Positions 1 to 8,278 of a stretch of DNA of 64,000 bases are shown here, in pieces. The DNA is from Dysosmobacter sp. (lineage in GTDB: Bacteria > Bacillota > Clostridia > Oscillospirales > Oscillospiraceae): the NCBI GenBank assembly GCA_022778785.1, contig JALFSO010000009.1, positions 1 through 64,000 of the forward strand, in the 5' to 3' direction. Numbering within the stretch: position 1 is the first letter of the stretch; every line of letters starts with the position of its first letter. The notes beneath the pieces were generated by a model. It saw only the letters and a list, made by a program, of their open reading frames with translations. It made no database searches and was not told the DNA's origin. The translations under genes and the position numbers were made by a program.

Positions 1-304
1 GCCCACCACCAACGAGGCTCTGGAGTTCCTGAAGGCTCAGGAGCACCTGGTCGTGGCTCCCTCCAAGGCTGTCAACGCCGGCGGCGTGTCCGTGTCCGAG
101 CTGGAGATGGCTCAGAACGCCGAGCGTCTGTACTGGACCGCTGAGGAAGTCGATGCCAAGCTGAAGGGCATCATGAAGAACATCTATCACTCCTCCGTCG
201 AGGTCGCCGAGCGCTATGGCCTGGGCTACGACCTGGTGGCTGGCGCCAACATCGTCGGCTTCCAGAAGGTCGCCGACGCCATGATGGCTCAGGGCATCTT
301 CTAA
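1..304 (+). CDS. gdhA: Glutamate dehydrogenase, C-terminal end (5' truncated by window)
   Basis: Only the last 100 or so residues are present; the first complete codon is at base 2 and the TAA stop ends at 304. The opening residues PTTNEA and the ending YDLVAGANIVGFQKVADAM are typical of the C-terminal region of hexameric bacterial glutamate dehydrogenases, which interconvert 2-oxoglutarate plus ammonia and glutamate in the cytoplasm. Coenzyme specificity cannot be judged from this fragment. It lies upstream of the arginine genes, so it may supply glutamate for them. The heavy use of favoured codons (CTG, GCC, AAG) suggests high expression. Confidence 0.92.
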   Translation, partial: PTTNEALEFLKAQEHLVVAPSKAVNAGGVSVSELEMAQNAERLYWTAEEVDAKLKGIMKNIYHSSVEVAERYGLGYDLVAGANIVGFQKVADAMMAQGIF

Positions 305-341
305 GCAGCCTTCCGTCCTGTACATGTACATTTCATAAATT

Positions 342-370
342 GGAGGACGGGCCCCCGCGGCCCGTCCTCC
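342..370 (+). terminator. Hairpin after gdhA
   Basis: Perfect 10-bp stem GGAGGACGGG / CCCGTCCTCC (342-351 with 361-370) around a 9-base C/G-rich loop, 37 bases after the gdhA stop. No T-run follows, so it may be a weak or Rho-assisted terminator or a 3'-end stabiliser. Confidence 0.5.
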
Positions 371-525
371 AAGATTTGAAGCTCTGTCAGACAGTCTTCG
401 ATATTTCACAAAGTGATCTTTTCCCAGCGGTAAAGCGGGGGAAGAACAGGTGCCTCCGCTGCCCGGTTTTCTTCCTCGTGCCTTTGCCGCTTTTGTTTTA
501 GGGAAAATGACTGATATTGGACGGG

Positions 526-579
526 TTGAAATAGTCTTAGAAATCTGATATGATAATAGGGAAATCTTTGAAGGAGACG
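526..579 (+). promoter_or_regulatory. Orphan plus-strand promoter with ribosome binding site, no reading frame
   Basis: TTGAAA (526-531), 17-base spacer, TATGAT (549-554), then the Shine-Dalgarno-like AAGGAG (571-576). No start codon or reading frame follows; transcription would enter the 3' end of the opposite-strand lysR gene, which stops at 590. The rest of 305-589 shows nothing else recognisable. Confidence 0.55.
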
Positions 580-589
580 GATCTGCTCC

Positions 590-1498
590 TCACTGAGCCG
601 TTCCCATCTCCAGCTGGATGGCCGGACGCAGCTCCTTGGCCCATTCCTCCGCGTACTTCACGAACAGACGGGTGATGGTGGAGGAGGGAGAACTGGGATC
701 CACCGCGACGCCGATGTCCCGGGTCTGGGGAATGTCGAAGGGCTTCTTCACGATGCCGAACCGGTTGGGATGGAGGATCAGCTCGTGGACCACGCTGATG
801 CCCAGGCCGCACTCCACCATGGCCAGGATGGCAAAGTCGTTGCTCACCTCATACCGGATGTTGGGCTTCTGCTTCAGGTGATCCAGGAAGTGGCTGATCT
901 CATGGTCCTGTTCTTCCTTCAGGGAGATGAAATCCTCTGAGTTCAGGCGGTCCACCGGGAAGGTGGCCTCCTTCGCCATGGGGTGGTCCGGCGGCATCAC
1001 CACCACCAGGGAGTCCTGGAGGAGGAACCGGCCCTCCAGATCGTTGGATACCGGCAGCGCCAGGAAGCCGCAGTCGATAATGCCCCGGCGCAGCCAAGTC
1101 TCGATCTGGTTGTACTCACCGTTGATGAGCTGGAAGGTGATGTTGGGGTACTTCTCATGGAAGGACTTGATCATCAGCGGCAGCCAGCCCGTGGCCACGC
1201 TGGTGAATGCCCCGATGCGGATGAGGCCCGAGTGGAGCCCGTGGATCTCCGACACCGCGTATTGCAGGTCCGCATAGTCCTTGGCCACCGCCTGCATGGC
1301 GGGCAGCAGCAGCATTCCCTCGGAGCTGATCTCCACGCCGGGCCGGTTCCGGGACAGCAGCGTCACGCCCCAGCTGTCCTCCAGGTCCGCGATCATCCGG
1401 CTCACCGCCGACTGGGTGTACCCCAGCTGCGCCGCCGCTTTGGTGATGCTCCCGGTCTCAATGGTCTTCAGATACGCCTGATATTTGCGGATACTCAT
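590..1498 (-). CDS. LysR-family transcriptional regulator
   Basis: This is a 302-residue protein, the usual LysR length. An N-terminal winged helix-turn-helix (about residues 1-60, with TKAAAQLGYTQSAVSRMI) is followed by a two-lobed periplasmic-binding-type effector domain (about 90-295). It sits between gdhA and argC and is divergent from argC, with about 210 bases between start codons. That region holds an inverted repeat of LysR-box type, so control of the arginine operon or gdhA is a reasonable inference. The effector is unknown. The start ATG is preceded by a GGGGGAAC ribosome site. A plus-strand promoter fires towards its 3' end. Confidence 0.9.
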   Translation of the reverse strand: MSIRKYQAYLKTIETGSITKAAAQLGYTQSAVSRMIADLEDSWGVTLLSRNRPGVEISSEGMLLLPAMQAVAKDYADLQYAVSEIHGLHSGLIRIGAFTSVATGWLPLMIKSFHEKYPNITFQLINGEYNQIETWLRRGIIDCGFLALPVSNDLEGRFLLQDSLVVVMPPDHPMAKEATFPVDRLNSEDFISLKEEQDHEISHFLDHLKQKPNIRYEVSNDFAILAMVECGLGISVVHELILHPNRFGIVKKPFDIPQTRDIGVAVDPSSPSSTITRLFVKYAEEWAKELRPAIQLEMGTAQ

Positions 1499-1532
1499 AA
1501 ATAGTTCCCCCGTTCTCTCTGAGAAAACCCGT

Positions 1533-1547
1533 ATTCCAGTTTGGAAT
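1533..1547. promoter_or_regulatory. Putative LysR operator (T-N11-A box)
   Basis: ATTCC-AGTTT-GGAAT is a perfect inverted repeat and fits the T-N11-A consensus of LysR-type sites. It lies 35 bases upstream of the lysR start and just upstream of the argC promoter, where an autoregulating LysR protein would bind. Confidence 0.55.
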
Positions 1548-1569
1548 TTTCGACAGAAAAAAAGTTCGC

Positions 1570-1598
1570 TTGTACATTTCAGTCAAAAATTATACAAT
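1570..1598 (+). promoter_or_regulatory. Promoter of argC operon
   Basis: TTGTAC (1570-1575), 17-base spacer, TACAAT (1593-1598). The predicted start near 1605 leaves a leader of about 105 bases before argC. I found no attenuator or T-box in it. Confidence 0.65.
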
Positions 1599-1709
1599 AA
1601 AAGCGTGAAGATTTCAACAGAATCATCATGCAAAACTCATTTTTCTGTGAGAATTCCCAAAAACAGTCCCAAGTTGAGAAAAATCAAATGTTTTAAGGAG
1701 GACAAAGTC

Positions 1710-2786
1710 ATGATTCGTTATTCTTTCATCGGCGCCACCGGCTATGTCTGCGGCGAGCTCCTCAGATTGATGATCAATCATCCTGAGACCGAGCTGGCCC
1801 ATGTGGCGGATACCTTCGCTGTGGGTACCAAGATCCAGGATTCCCACCCCGCTCTGGTGGGCTTCTATGACAGCGAGATCATGGATCTGAACGATCCCAA
1901 GACCCTGGACACCATCATCGAGGACAGTGACGTTGTCTTCATCGTCGTTCCCTCCGGCGAGGTCTCTCAGTATGCCGAGAAGGTCATCGCCGGCGGCAAG
2001 AAGCTCATCGATATCGGCGCCGACATCCGGTTCCGTGATCCCGACGTGTGGGAGAAGTGGTATGGCGCGAAGCATCCCAATCCCCAGCTGAGCCACGACG
2101 CCGTGTACTGCATCCCCGAGATCTTCCGTGACCGCGCCAAGGGCAAGAGCCTCATCGCCAACCCCGGCTGCTATCCCACCGCCACCACTCTGGGCCTGTA
2201 TCCCGCCCTGAAGAACGACATGATCGTGGAGAACACCATCGTTGTCGACGCCAAGAGCGGCTATACCGGCGCCGGCCGTCGGCCCGCTCTGAACAAGCTG
2301 CTGACCGAGGCCTCCGGCAGCTTCTGCTCCTACGCTCTGGGCGGCGGTCACCGCCACACCCCCGAGATCGAGCAGAACATCGCCTACATCACCGGCAAGG
2401 ATCTGATGAAGCCCGACACCTGGCAGTACATCAACTTCCAGCCCCATCTGCTGCCCCAGGTCCGCGGCATCGAGGTCACCATCTACGCCACGCTGAAGGC
2501 TCCCATCACCAACGACGAGCTCTACAAGCTGTACAGCGACTTCTACAAGGATGAGTACTTCGTCCATGTGTTCCCCGCCAGCAAGCCCGTTCAGACCAAG
2601 TGGGTGGCCGGCACCAACTTCTGCGACATGACTCCCACCTACGACGCCCGCACCCATCGCCTGATCGTCAGCTCCGTCATCGACAACATCGGCAAGGGCG
2701 CCGCCGGCCAGGCCATTCAGAACATGAACCTCATCTGCGGTCTGCCTGAGACCACCGGCCTGATGGTGGCTCCTCAGTATCCCTGA
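1710..2786 (+). CDS. argC: N-acetyl-gamma-glutamyl-phosphate reductase
   Basis: ArgC reduces N-acetylglutamyl phosphate to the semialdehyde with NADPH, step 3 of arginine synthesis. The 358-residue product has the N-terminal Rossmann motif GATGYVCGELLRL and the active-site motif NPGCYPTA with the catalytic cysteine. I place the start at the ATG at 1710 because AAGGAG lies 9 bases upstream and the protein then begins MIRYSFIGATGY, as in the family; an in-frame extension upstream has no ribosome site. It is the first gene of argC-argJ-argB-argD. A short GCCGCG/CGCGGC hairpin lies in the 144-base gap to argJ. Codon use is strongly biased. Confidence 0.96.
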   Translation: MIRYSFIGATGYVCGELLRLMINHPETELAHVADTFAVGTKIQDSHPALVGFYDSEIMDLNDPKTLDTIIEDSDVVFIVVPSGEVSQYAEKVIAGGKKLIDIGADIRFRDPDVWEKWYGAKHPNPQLSHDAVYCIPEIFRDRAKGKSLIANPGCYPTATTLGLYPALKNDMIVENTIVVDAKSGYTGAGRRPALNKLLTEASGSFCSYALGGGHRHTPEIEQNIAYITGKDLMKPDTWQYINFQPHLLPQVRGIEVTIYATLKAPITNDELYKLYSDFYKDEYFVHVFPASKPVQTKWVAGTNFCDMTPTYDARTHRLIVSSVIDNIGKGAAGQAIQNMNLICGLPETTGLMVAPQYP

Positions 2787-2930
2787 TCCTGTCTGACAGG
2801 GCGGATACGCTTCAACGCATCAAAACGGCGCCGCGTCCGGAGGGGCGCGGCTGCCAAAATTCATTTGCCGTGACGGCGAGTGGGGCCAAGCGCACCCGCT
2901 CCGGAGCATGGCGGAAAGGTATGGTCATCT

Positions 2931-4154
2931 ATGGCATATAAGGAAATCGTTGGAGGCGGCATCACTACTCCCAAGGGCTACAAGGCCGGCGCCGTCTACG
3001 CCGCCATCAAGAGCCGCAAGGCTGAGAAGCCCGATGTCTGCATCCTCTACTCTGAGACTCCCGCTTCCTGCGCCGCGCTGTTCACCACCAACAAGTTCTG
3101 CGCCGCTCCCGTTCTGCTGGACCGTGAGATCCTGAAGAAGGGCAAGGCCCGGGCCATCGTCATCAACAGCGGCAACGCCAATGCCGCCACCGGCGAGCAG
3201 GGTCTGCGCAACGCCAAGCTGGTTGAGGAAGAGGCTGAGAAACTGCTGGGTCTGGGCGAGGACGAGGTCTTCGTCTGCTCCACCGGCGTTATCGGCCAGC
3301 AGCTCCCCGTTGAGAAGGTCCTGGACGGCGTCCGCCGCATCGTGCCCGAGCTGTCTCCCGACAAGGGCTCCGATGCCGCGTGGGCCATCATGACCACCGA
3401 CACCAAGCGCAAGGAATCCGCCTATGAGCTGGAGCTGTCCGGCGGCACCATCCGCATCGGCGCCATGGCCAAGGGCTCCGGCATGATCCACCCCAACCTG
3501 GCCACCACTCTGTCCTTCGTCACCACCGACGCCAAGGTGGACGCCTCTGTTCTGCAGCCCATCCTGAAGGCCGCTGCCGACAAGAGCTTCAACATGACCA
3601 CTGTTGACGGTGATACCTCCACCAACGACTCCCTGTTCCTGCTGGCCAACGGTGCTTCCGGCGTAGCCATCGAGACCGAGGAGGACAAGGCCGCTCTGGC
3701 TGGCCTGGTGGAGCACATCTGCGTGGATATGGCCCGCCGCATCGCCTCCGACGGCGAGGGCGCCGAGCATCTGATGGTGGTGGAGGCCTATGGTCTGCCC
3801 ACCGAGCAGGACGCCCGTCTGGTGGCCCGTTCCATCGCCGGTTCCACTCTGTTCAAGGCCGCTCTGTTCGGCAAGGACGCCAACTGGGGCCGTATCATGG
3901 CCGCCGCCGGCTACTCCGGCGCCGACGTGGATCCCACCAAGGCCGACTGCATCCTGAAGAGCGCCGCCGGTGAGGTCCAGGTCATGAAGGACGGCTTCGG
4001 CACCGACTTCAGCGAGGAGAAGGCCAAGGAGGTCCTCACTGAGCATGACGTCACCGTCATCGTCGACTTCCACAGTGGCGACGGCACCGCCATCGCCTAT
4101 GGCTGCGACCTGACCTACGAGTACGTCCACATCAACGGCGACTATCGTTCCTGA
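2931..4154 (+). CDS. argJ: Bifunctional glutamate N-acetyltransferase / ornithine acetyltransferase
   Basis: ArgJ moves the acetyl group from N-acetylornithine to glutamate, making the acetyl cycle economical; many members also use acetyl-CoA. The 407-residue proenzyme carries the family motif KGSGMIHPNLATTL. By family precedent autocleavage occurs between Ala191 and Thr192, freeing Thr192 as the nucleophile. The start at 2931 (MAYKEIVGGG) has a GGAAAGG ribosome site; an extension to 2880 exists in frame but lacks family similarity. Whether this copy is mono- or bifunctional cannot be read from sequence. No separate argA or argE is in the window. Confidence 0.95.
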   Translation: MAYKEIVGGGITTPKGYKAGAVYAAIKSRKAEKPDVCILYSETPASCAALFTTNKFCAAPVLLDREILKKGKARAIVINSGNANAATGEQGLRNAKLVEEEAEKLLGLGEDEVFVCSTGVIGQQLPVEKVLDGVRRIVPELSPDKGSDAAWAIMTTDTKRKESAYELELSGGTIRIGAMAKGSGMIHPNLATTLSFVTTDAKVDASVLQPILKAAADKSFNMTTVDGDTSTNDSLFLLANGASGVAIETEEDKAALAGLVEHICVDMARRIASDGEGAEHLMVVEAYGLPTEQDARLVARSIAGSTLFKAALFGKDANWGRIMAAAGYSGADVDPTKADCILKSAAGEVQVMKDGFGTDFSEEKAKEVLTEHDVTVIVDFHSGDGTAIAYGCDLTYEYVHINGDYRS

Positions 4155-4192
4155 TCCCGCGCCACAGTCTGACAACAGAGGAGGGACCCCCG

Positions 4193-5074
4193 TTGGAAAA
4201 CATTGAGGCCAAGGTCTCCACGCTGATGGAGGCTATGCCCTATCTGAAAAAATACGCCGGGAAGATCATCGTGATCAAGTACGGCGGCAACGCCATGATC
4301 AACGAAGAACTGAAGGCAGCTGTCATTCAGGACGTTGTCATGCTGAAGCTGCTGGGCATGAAGCCCGTGCTGAGCCACGGCGGCGGCCCCGGCATCAACA
4401 AGATGCTGGAGAAGCTGGACATTCCCGTGCAGTTCATCAACGGCCTGCGCTACACCTCCGAGGATATCATCCGGGTGGTGGAGATGGTGCTCATCGGCCA
4501 GGTGAACAGTGAGCTGGTGGGCCGCATCAACGCGGCCGGCGGCGAGGCCGTGGGCCTGTCCGGCATCAGCGCCAACATCTACAAGTGCGTGCAGCGCAGC
4601 GAGGAGCTGGGCTATGTGGGCGACGTCACCGAGGTGAACGCCGCGCCCGTGAAGGCCATGCTGGACGCCGGTTACATCCCCGTTGTGGCTCCTGTGGGCA
4701 CCGACGGCAACGGCAACAGCTTCAACATCAACGGCGACACCGCCGCCGGCAAGCTGGCCAGCGCTCTGGGTGCCGAGAAGCTGATGCTGCTGACCGACAT
4801 TGAGGGTCTGTGCAACGACATCAAGCTCCGGGACGTCATCAGCTACCTGAATATCGCCGACGTCCAGGGTCTGAAGGACCAGGGCACCATCGCCGGCGGC
4901 ATGATTCCCAAGGTGGATTGCTGCGTTCAGGCCATTGAGGAGGGCGTCACCAACGTCCACATCATCGACGGACGCAAGCCCCACAGCATCCTGTACGAGG
5001 CCTTCACCAACGAGGGCATCGGCACTACGGTGGGCAAGGACCTGCCCAGCGTGGGCATCAAGTGGAAACAGTAA
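4193..5074 (+). CDS. argB: Acetylglutamate kinase
   Basis: ArgB phosphorylates N-acetylglutamate using ATP, usually the arginine-feedback point of the cyclic pathway. The 293-residue amino-acid-kinase fold shows IVIKYGGNAM near the N-terminus, LSHGGGPGINKML for substrate and phosphate binding, and a C-terminal AGGMIPKVDCC segment. Translation probably starts at TTG 4193, with GAGGAGGG 8 bases upstream. An N-terminal helix before the kinase core is present, as in arginine-sensitive hexameric forms, but inhibition is only inferred. The gap from argJ is 38 bases, so co-transcription is likely. Confidence 0.95.
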   Translation: MENIEAKVSTLMEAMPYLKKYAGKIIVIKYGGNAMINEELKAAVIQDVVMLKLLGMKPVLSHGGGPGINKMLEKLDIPVQFINGLRYTSEDIIRVVEMVLIGQVNSELVGRINAAGGEAVGLSGISANIYKCVQRSEELGYVGDVTEVNAAPVKAMLDAGYIPVVAPVGTDGNGNSFNINGDTAAGKLASALGAEKLMLLTDIEGLCNDIKLRDVISYLNIADVQGLKDQGTIAGGMIPKVDCCVQAIEEGVTNVHIIDGRKPHSILYEAFTNEGIGTTVGKDLPSVGIKWKQ

Positions 5075-5161
5075 GCTCCTGCATACGCTCTGGGCTGGCC
5101 GCGCAGCCCGGAGCGGGAGAATAGATCAGAACCGATCAATCAAATGAAGGAGGAAATTCCC

Positions 5162-6388
5162 ATGATCAAGAGATTCACCAGCAACGCCGAGGCCATCGCC
5201 GAGGCCGACAAGTATCTGTACGGCAACCACGTCAGAGTGCCCATCGTGATGGATCACGGCGAGGGCGCCTGGGTTTGGGACCTGGACGGCAACAAGTACC
5301 TGGACTTCGTGGGCGGCATCGCCGTCAACGGCCTGGGCCACTGCCATCCCGCCATCGTGGCCGCTCTGCAGGAGCGCGCCAAGACCATGCTGCACTGCTC
5401 CAACTACTACTACAATGAGCCGGCCATCCAGACTGCCAAGCTCATCGTGGAGAACAGCTGCTTCGAGAAGGTCATGTTCGCCAACTCCGGCGCTGAGGCC
5501 AACGAAGGTCAGATCAAGCTGGCCCGTAAGTATGCCGTTGACCATGGCCATCCCGAGCGCCACACCGTCATCAGCATGATCAAGAGCTTCCATGGCCGTA
5601 CTCTGGCCACCGCCACCGCCACCGGCCAGACCCCCGTCCATGATCCCCGTTACTTCTCCCCGCTGCCCGAGGGCTTCAAGTATGCCGAGTTCAACAACCT
5701 GGACTCCGTCAAGGAGCAGCTGACCGATGACGTCTGCGCCATCCTCACCGAGCCTGTTCAGGGCGAGGGCGGCGTCCGTCCCGCCACCCAGGAGTTCCTG
5801 CAGGGCCTGCGCGACATCTGCGACGAGCGCGGCATCCTGCTGATGTTCGACGAGGTGCAGGTCGGTTCCGGCCGTACCGGCAAGCTGTTCGCCCATCAGA
5901 ACTACGGCGTGGAGCCCGATACCTGCTCCATGGCCAAGGCTCTGGGCTCCGGCGTGCCCATCGGCGCTGTCTGCGCCCGCGGCGACGCTGCCAAGACCCT
6001 GACTCCCGGCACCCACGGTTCCACCTTCGCCGGTGGTCCTCTGGCCTGCGCTCTGGCTGCCACCACTCTGGACACCATGATCAACGGCGGCGTCATCGAT
6101 CACTGCAGAGAGATGGGCGAGTACTTCCGTCAGGAGCTGCGCAAGATCGCTGAGAAGTATCCCAACACCGTTAAGGAAGTCCGCGGCCTGGGCCTGATCG
6201 ACGGCATGGAGCTGAAGCTGGAGACCGGCGCTCCCATCGTTGACAAGTGCTATGAGAAGAAGGTCCTGATCAACAACACCGCTGGCAACGTCCTGCGCTT
6301 CGTGCCGCCTCTGATCGTCGGCAAGGAAGAGATCGACATCGTCTGCAAGGCCATCGACGAGTCCATGGCCGAGCTGGGCTATTGCTGA
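5162..6388 (+). CDS. argD: Acetylornithine aminotransferase (class III)
   Basis: ArgD transfers an amino group from glutamate to N-acetylglutamate semialdehyde, giving N-acetylornithine. The 408-residue class-III aminotransferase has NSGAEANE (phosphate cradle), LMFDEVQVGSGRTG, and the PLP-binding Lys259 in SMAKALGSGVP. The chosen start follows AAGGAGGAA by 7 bases; a short in-frame extension to 5144 would overlap that ribosome site. The family also acts on succinyl-diaminopimelate and ornithine. As last gene of the arg cluster it completes glutamate to acetylornithine; no clear terminator follows. Confidence 0.95.
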   Translation: MIKRFTSNAEAIAEADKYLYGNHVRVPIVMDHGEGAWVWDLDGNKYLDFVGGIAVNGLGHCHPAIVAALQERAKTMLHCSNYYYNEPAIQTAKLIVENSCFEKVMFANSGAEANEGQIKLARKYAVDHGHPERHTVISMIKSFHGRTLATATATGQTPVHDPRYFSPLPEGFKYAEFNNLDSVKEQLTDDVCAILTEPVQGEGGVRPATQEFLQGLRDICDERGILLMFDEVQVGSGRTGKLFAHQNYGVEPDTCSMAKALGSGVPIGAVCARGDAAKTLTPGTHGSTFAGGPLACALAATTLDTMINGGVIDHCREMGEYFRQELRKIAEKYPNTVKEVRGLGLIDGMELKLETGAPIVDKCYEKKVLINNTAGNVLRFVPPLIVGKEEIDIVCKAIDESMAELGYC

Positions 6389-6507
6389 TTTCCCGCCGGA
6401 AGAGCTCATTTTTGCAGGGATCCCGCCAGCTCTATGCGAGTGCTGTAGAGGCAGGCTGAGTTTTTCCAGTCTGTTTCCAGAGAATTTGACGGCGTGATGA
6501 TTATGTC

Positions 6508-6536
6508 TTGCAATAACAGCTGATACGGTTTATAAT
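6508..6536 (+). promoter_or_regulatory. Promoter of nhaC-orr
   Basis: TTGCAA (6508-6513), 17-base spacer, consensus TATAAT (6531-6536). A large palindrome starts at the very next base and covers the expected +1. Confidence 0.7.
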
Positions 6537-6564
6537 GGGGACAGTGGGAATTCCCACTGTCCCC
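6537..6564. repeat. Perfect 28-bp palindrome at the transcription start
   Basis: GGGGACAGTGGGAA followed directly by its exact reverse complement, with no spacer. It begins one base after the -10 box, so it covers the start site: an ideal repressor operator. As RNA it would give a 12-bp 5' stem with an AATT loop, an alternative role. Confidence 0.75.
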
Positions 6565-6781
6565 ATCCCGGAACAGGTACGTATCCCTGTCCGGACATGT
6601 AAATGATGAGAGCTATGAGAGGAAGGAGTTGTTGTCGGCCCCCCATATCCCCAGCGCAAAAGCGAATACCTGAAATCCTCAGAAGTCAAGAATTACCACA
6701 AGGATCCGTTCCACGAAATGCGTTTTTCCGGCCAACAGGCTGGACAAATGTCAATGCATTTGAAGAAAGGTTGGTAACATC
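6565..6781 (+). other. Long leader of nhaC
   Basis: About 215 untranslated bases. An imperfect hairpin (CCGGAACAGG with CCTGTCCGG, about 6569-6598) follows the palindrome. I could not match the rest to a known riboswitch. A 60-codon open frame across 6603-6785 has no family features and is probably chance. Confidence 0.4.
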
Positions 6782-8266
6782 GTGAGTAAGGAAAGTAAGA
6801 CGAAAGAACCGCGTATGCCAAAACTCTGGGAGGCCCTCGTGACCTTGCTTATTCTGGTCGCCGCTCTGGCGGTCGGCATCATCATTTATGGCGTTGATCC
6901 CCATGTGCCCATGTTCGTGGGCGTCTGCGCCGCCGCCCTGATGGCCATGCACCTCGGCTATAAGTGGGCGGACATCGAGAAGTCCATGATGGACGGTATC
7001 TACAAGGCCCTGCAGTCCTGCTGCATCCTGATCATCGTCGGTATCCTGATCGGCGTGTGGATCAACGCCGGCGTTGTGCCCTCCATGATCTACTACGGCC
7101 TGAAGGTCCTGCATCCCGCCATCTTCTTCATCGCCACCGTGCTGATCTGCTCCATCACCTCCCTGGCTACCGGTACCTCCTGGGGCACCATGGGCACCAT
7201 GGGCGTGGCTCTGATGGGCATCGGCTTCGGCCTGGGCATGAGCCCCGCCATGACCGCCGGCGCCATCATCTCCGGCGCCTACTTCGGCGATAAGATGTCC
7301 CCCCTGTCTGATACCACCAACCTGGCGCCCGCCATGGCCGGCACCGACGTCATGACCCACGTGAAGGCCATGCTGCTGCCCACCGCCACGGTTTACGCCA
7401 TCACCCTCATCATCTTCGGCATCCTGGGCGTCACCCAGTATCACGGCGGCGACGCTGACCTGAGCCGCGTCACCGAGTTCGCCAACGCGCTGAACGCCGC
7501 TGAGGGCGGTGTGTTCAACATCAGCCCCATCCTGCTGCTGCCGCCGCTGATCGTTATCGTGGCCGTGGCCATGAAGGTGCCCGCCATCCCCGGCATCACC
7601 CTGGGCATCGTCTCCGGCGCTGTGCTGGGCATGATCTTCCAGCCCGACTGCAACTTGGGCACCATCTTTGATTACGGCATCAACGGCTACTACTTCAGCG
7701 AGGACGTGGCCGCCATGCTGGCCGCCACCCTGTCCGAGGAAACCTGCTACACCATGACCCGTCTGCTGGAGAGCGGCGGTATCCTGGGCATGATGTTCTC
7801 CGTGTCCATGACCATCATCGCCATGATGTTCGGCGGTATCATGGAGTACACTCACCAGCTGGAAGTCATCGTCAACAAGCTCAAGAGCCTGGCCAAGGGT
7901 CCCGCCGGTCTGGTCACCCTCACCGAGGTCACCTGCGTGGTCTCCAACGCCACTATGCCTGAGCAGTACATCTCCATCGTGGTTCCCGGCCGTATGTACG
8001 CCGAGGAGTACAAGAAGATGGGCCTGCATCCCTCCGTCCTGTCCGCTTCCCTTGAGGGCTCCGGCACCGTGACCTCCGCCCTGATCCCCTGGAACACCTG
8101 CGGCGTGTTCATTTCCGACACTCTGGGCGTGGGCGTTGCGCAGTACGGTCCCTTCGCGTTCTTTAACTGGCTGATGCCTCTGGCCACCATCCTGTTCGCC
8201 TTCCTGGGCATCACCCTGAAGGATCTGGACAACAAGCCCTACAAGAAGCAGGCTGTTGCGAAGTAA
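6782..8266 (+). CDS. nhaC: NhaC-family Na+/H+ antiporter
   Basis: This integral membrane protein has 494 residues and about a dozen hydrophobic segments. The signature GAYFGDKMSPLSDTTNLAP in the middle is characteristic of the NhaC family, which exchanges Na+ and H+; some relatives exchange organic anions or amino-acid-derived substrates. A GTG start is used, with an AAAGG site about 11 bases upstream. It precedes the ornithine racemase gene by 12 bases, so the two are co-transcribed. As a recalled association, NhaC-type genes also occur beside ornithine-degradation genes in amino-acid-fermenting Clostridia; here that cluster is otherwise missing, so the substrate is uncertain. Confidence 0.85.
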   Translation: MSKESKTKEPRMPKLWEALVTLLILVAALAVGIIIYGVDPHVPMFVGVCAAALMAMHLGYKWADIEKSMMDGIYKALQSCCILIIVGILIGVWINAGVVPSMIYYGLKVLHPAIFFIATVLICSITSLATGTSWGTMGTMGVALMGIGFGLGMSPAMTAGAIISGAYFGDKMSPLSDTTNLAPAMAGTDVMTHVKAMLLPTATVYAITLIIFGILGVTQYHGGDADLSRVTEFANALNAAEGGVFNISPILLLPPLIVIVAVAMKVPAIPGITLGIVSGAVLGMIFQPDCNLGTIFDYGINGYYFSEDVAAMLAATLSEETCYTMTRLLESGGILGMMFSVSMTIIAMMFGGIMEYTHQLEVIVNKLKSLAKGPAGLVTLTEVTCVVSNATMPEQYISIVVPGRMYAEEYKKMGLHPSVLSASLEGSGTVTSALIPWNTCGVFISDTLGVGVAQYGPFAFFNWLMPLATILFAFLGITLKDLDNKPYKKQAVAK

Positions 8267-8278
8267 GGAATTAAGCAT

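Noticed and set aside
6565..6781. Na+ or Li+ riboswitch before nhaC
   Set aside because: I could not match the leader to any ion-riboswitch consensus; only the palindrome and one weak hairpin are evident.
6603..6785. Sixty-codon open frame before nhaC
   Set aside because: No ribosome site at a proper distance, no family likeness and biased toward chance composition; treated as leader.
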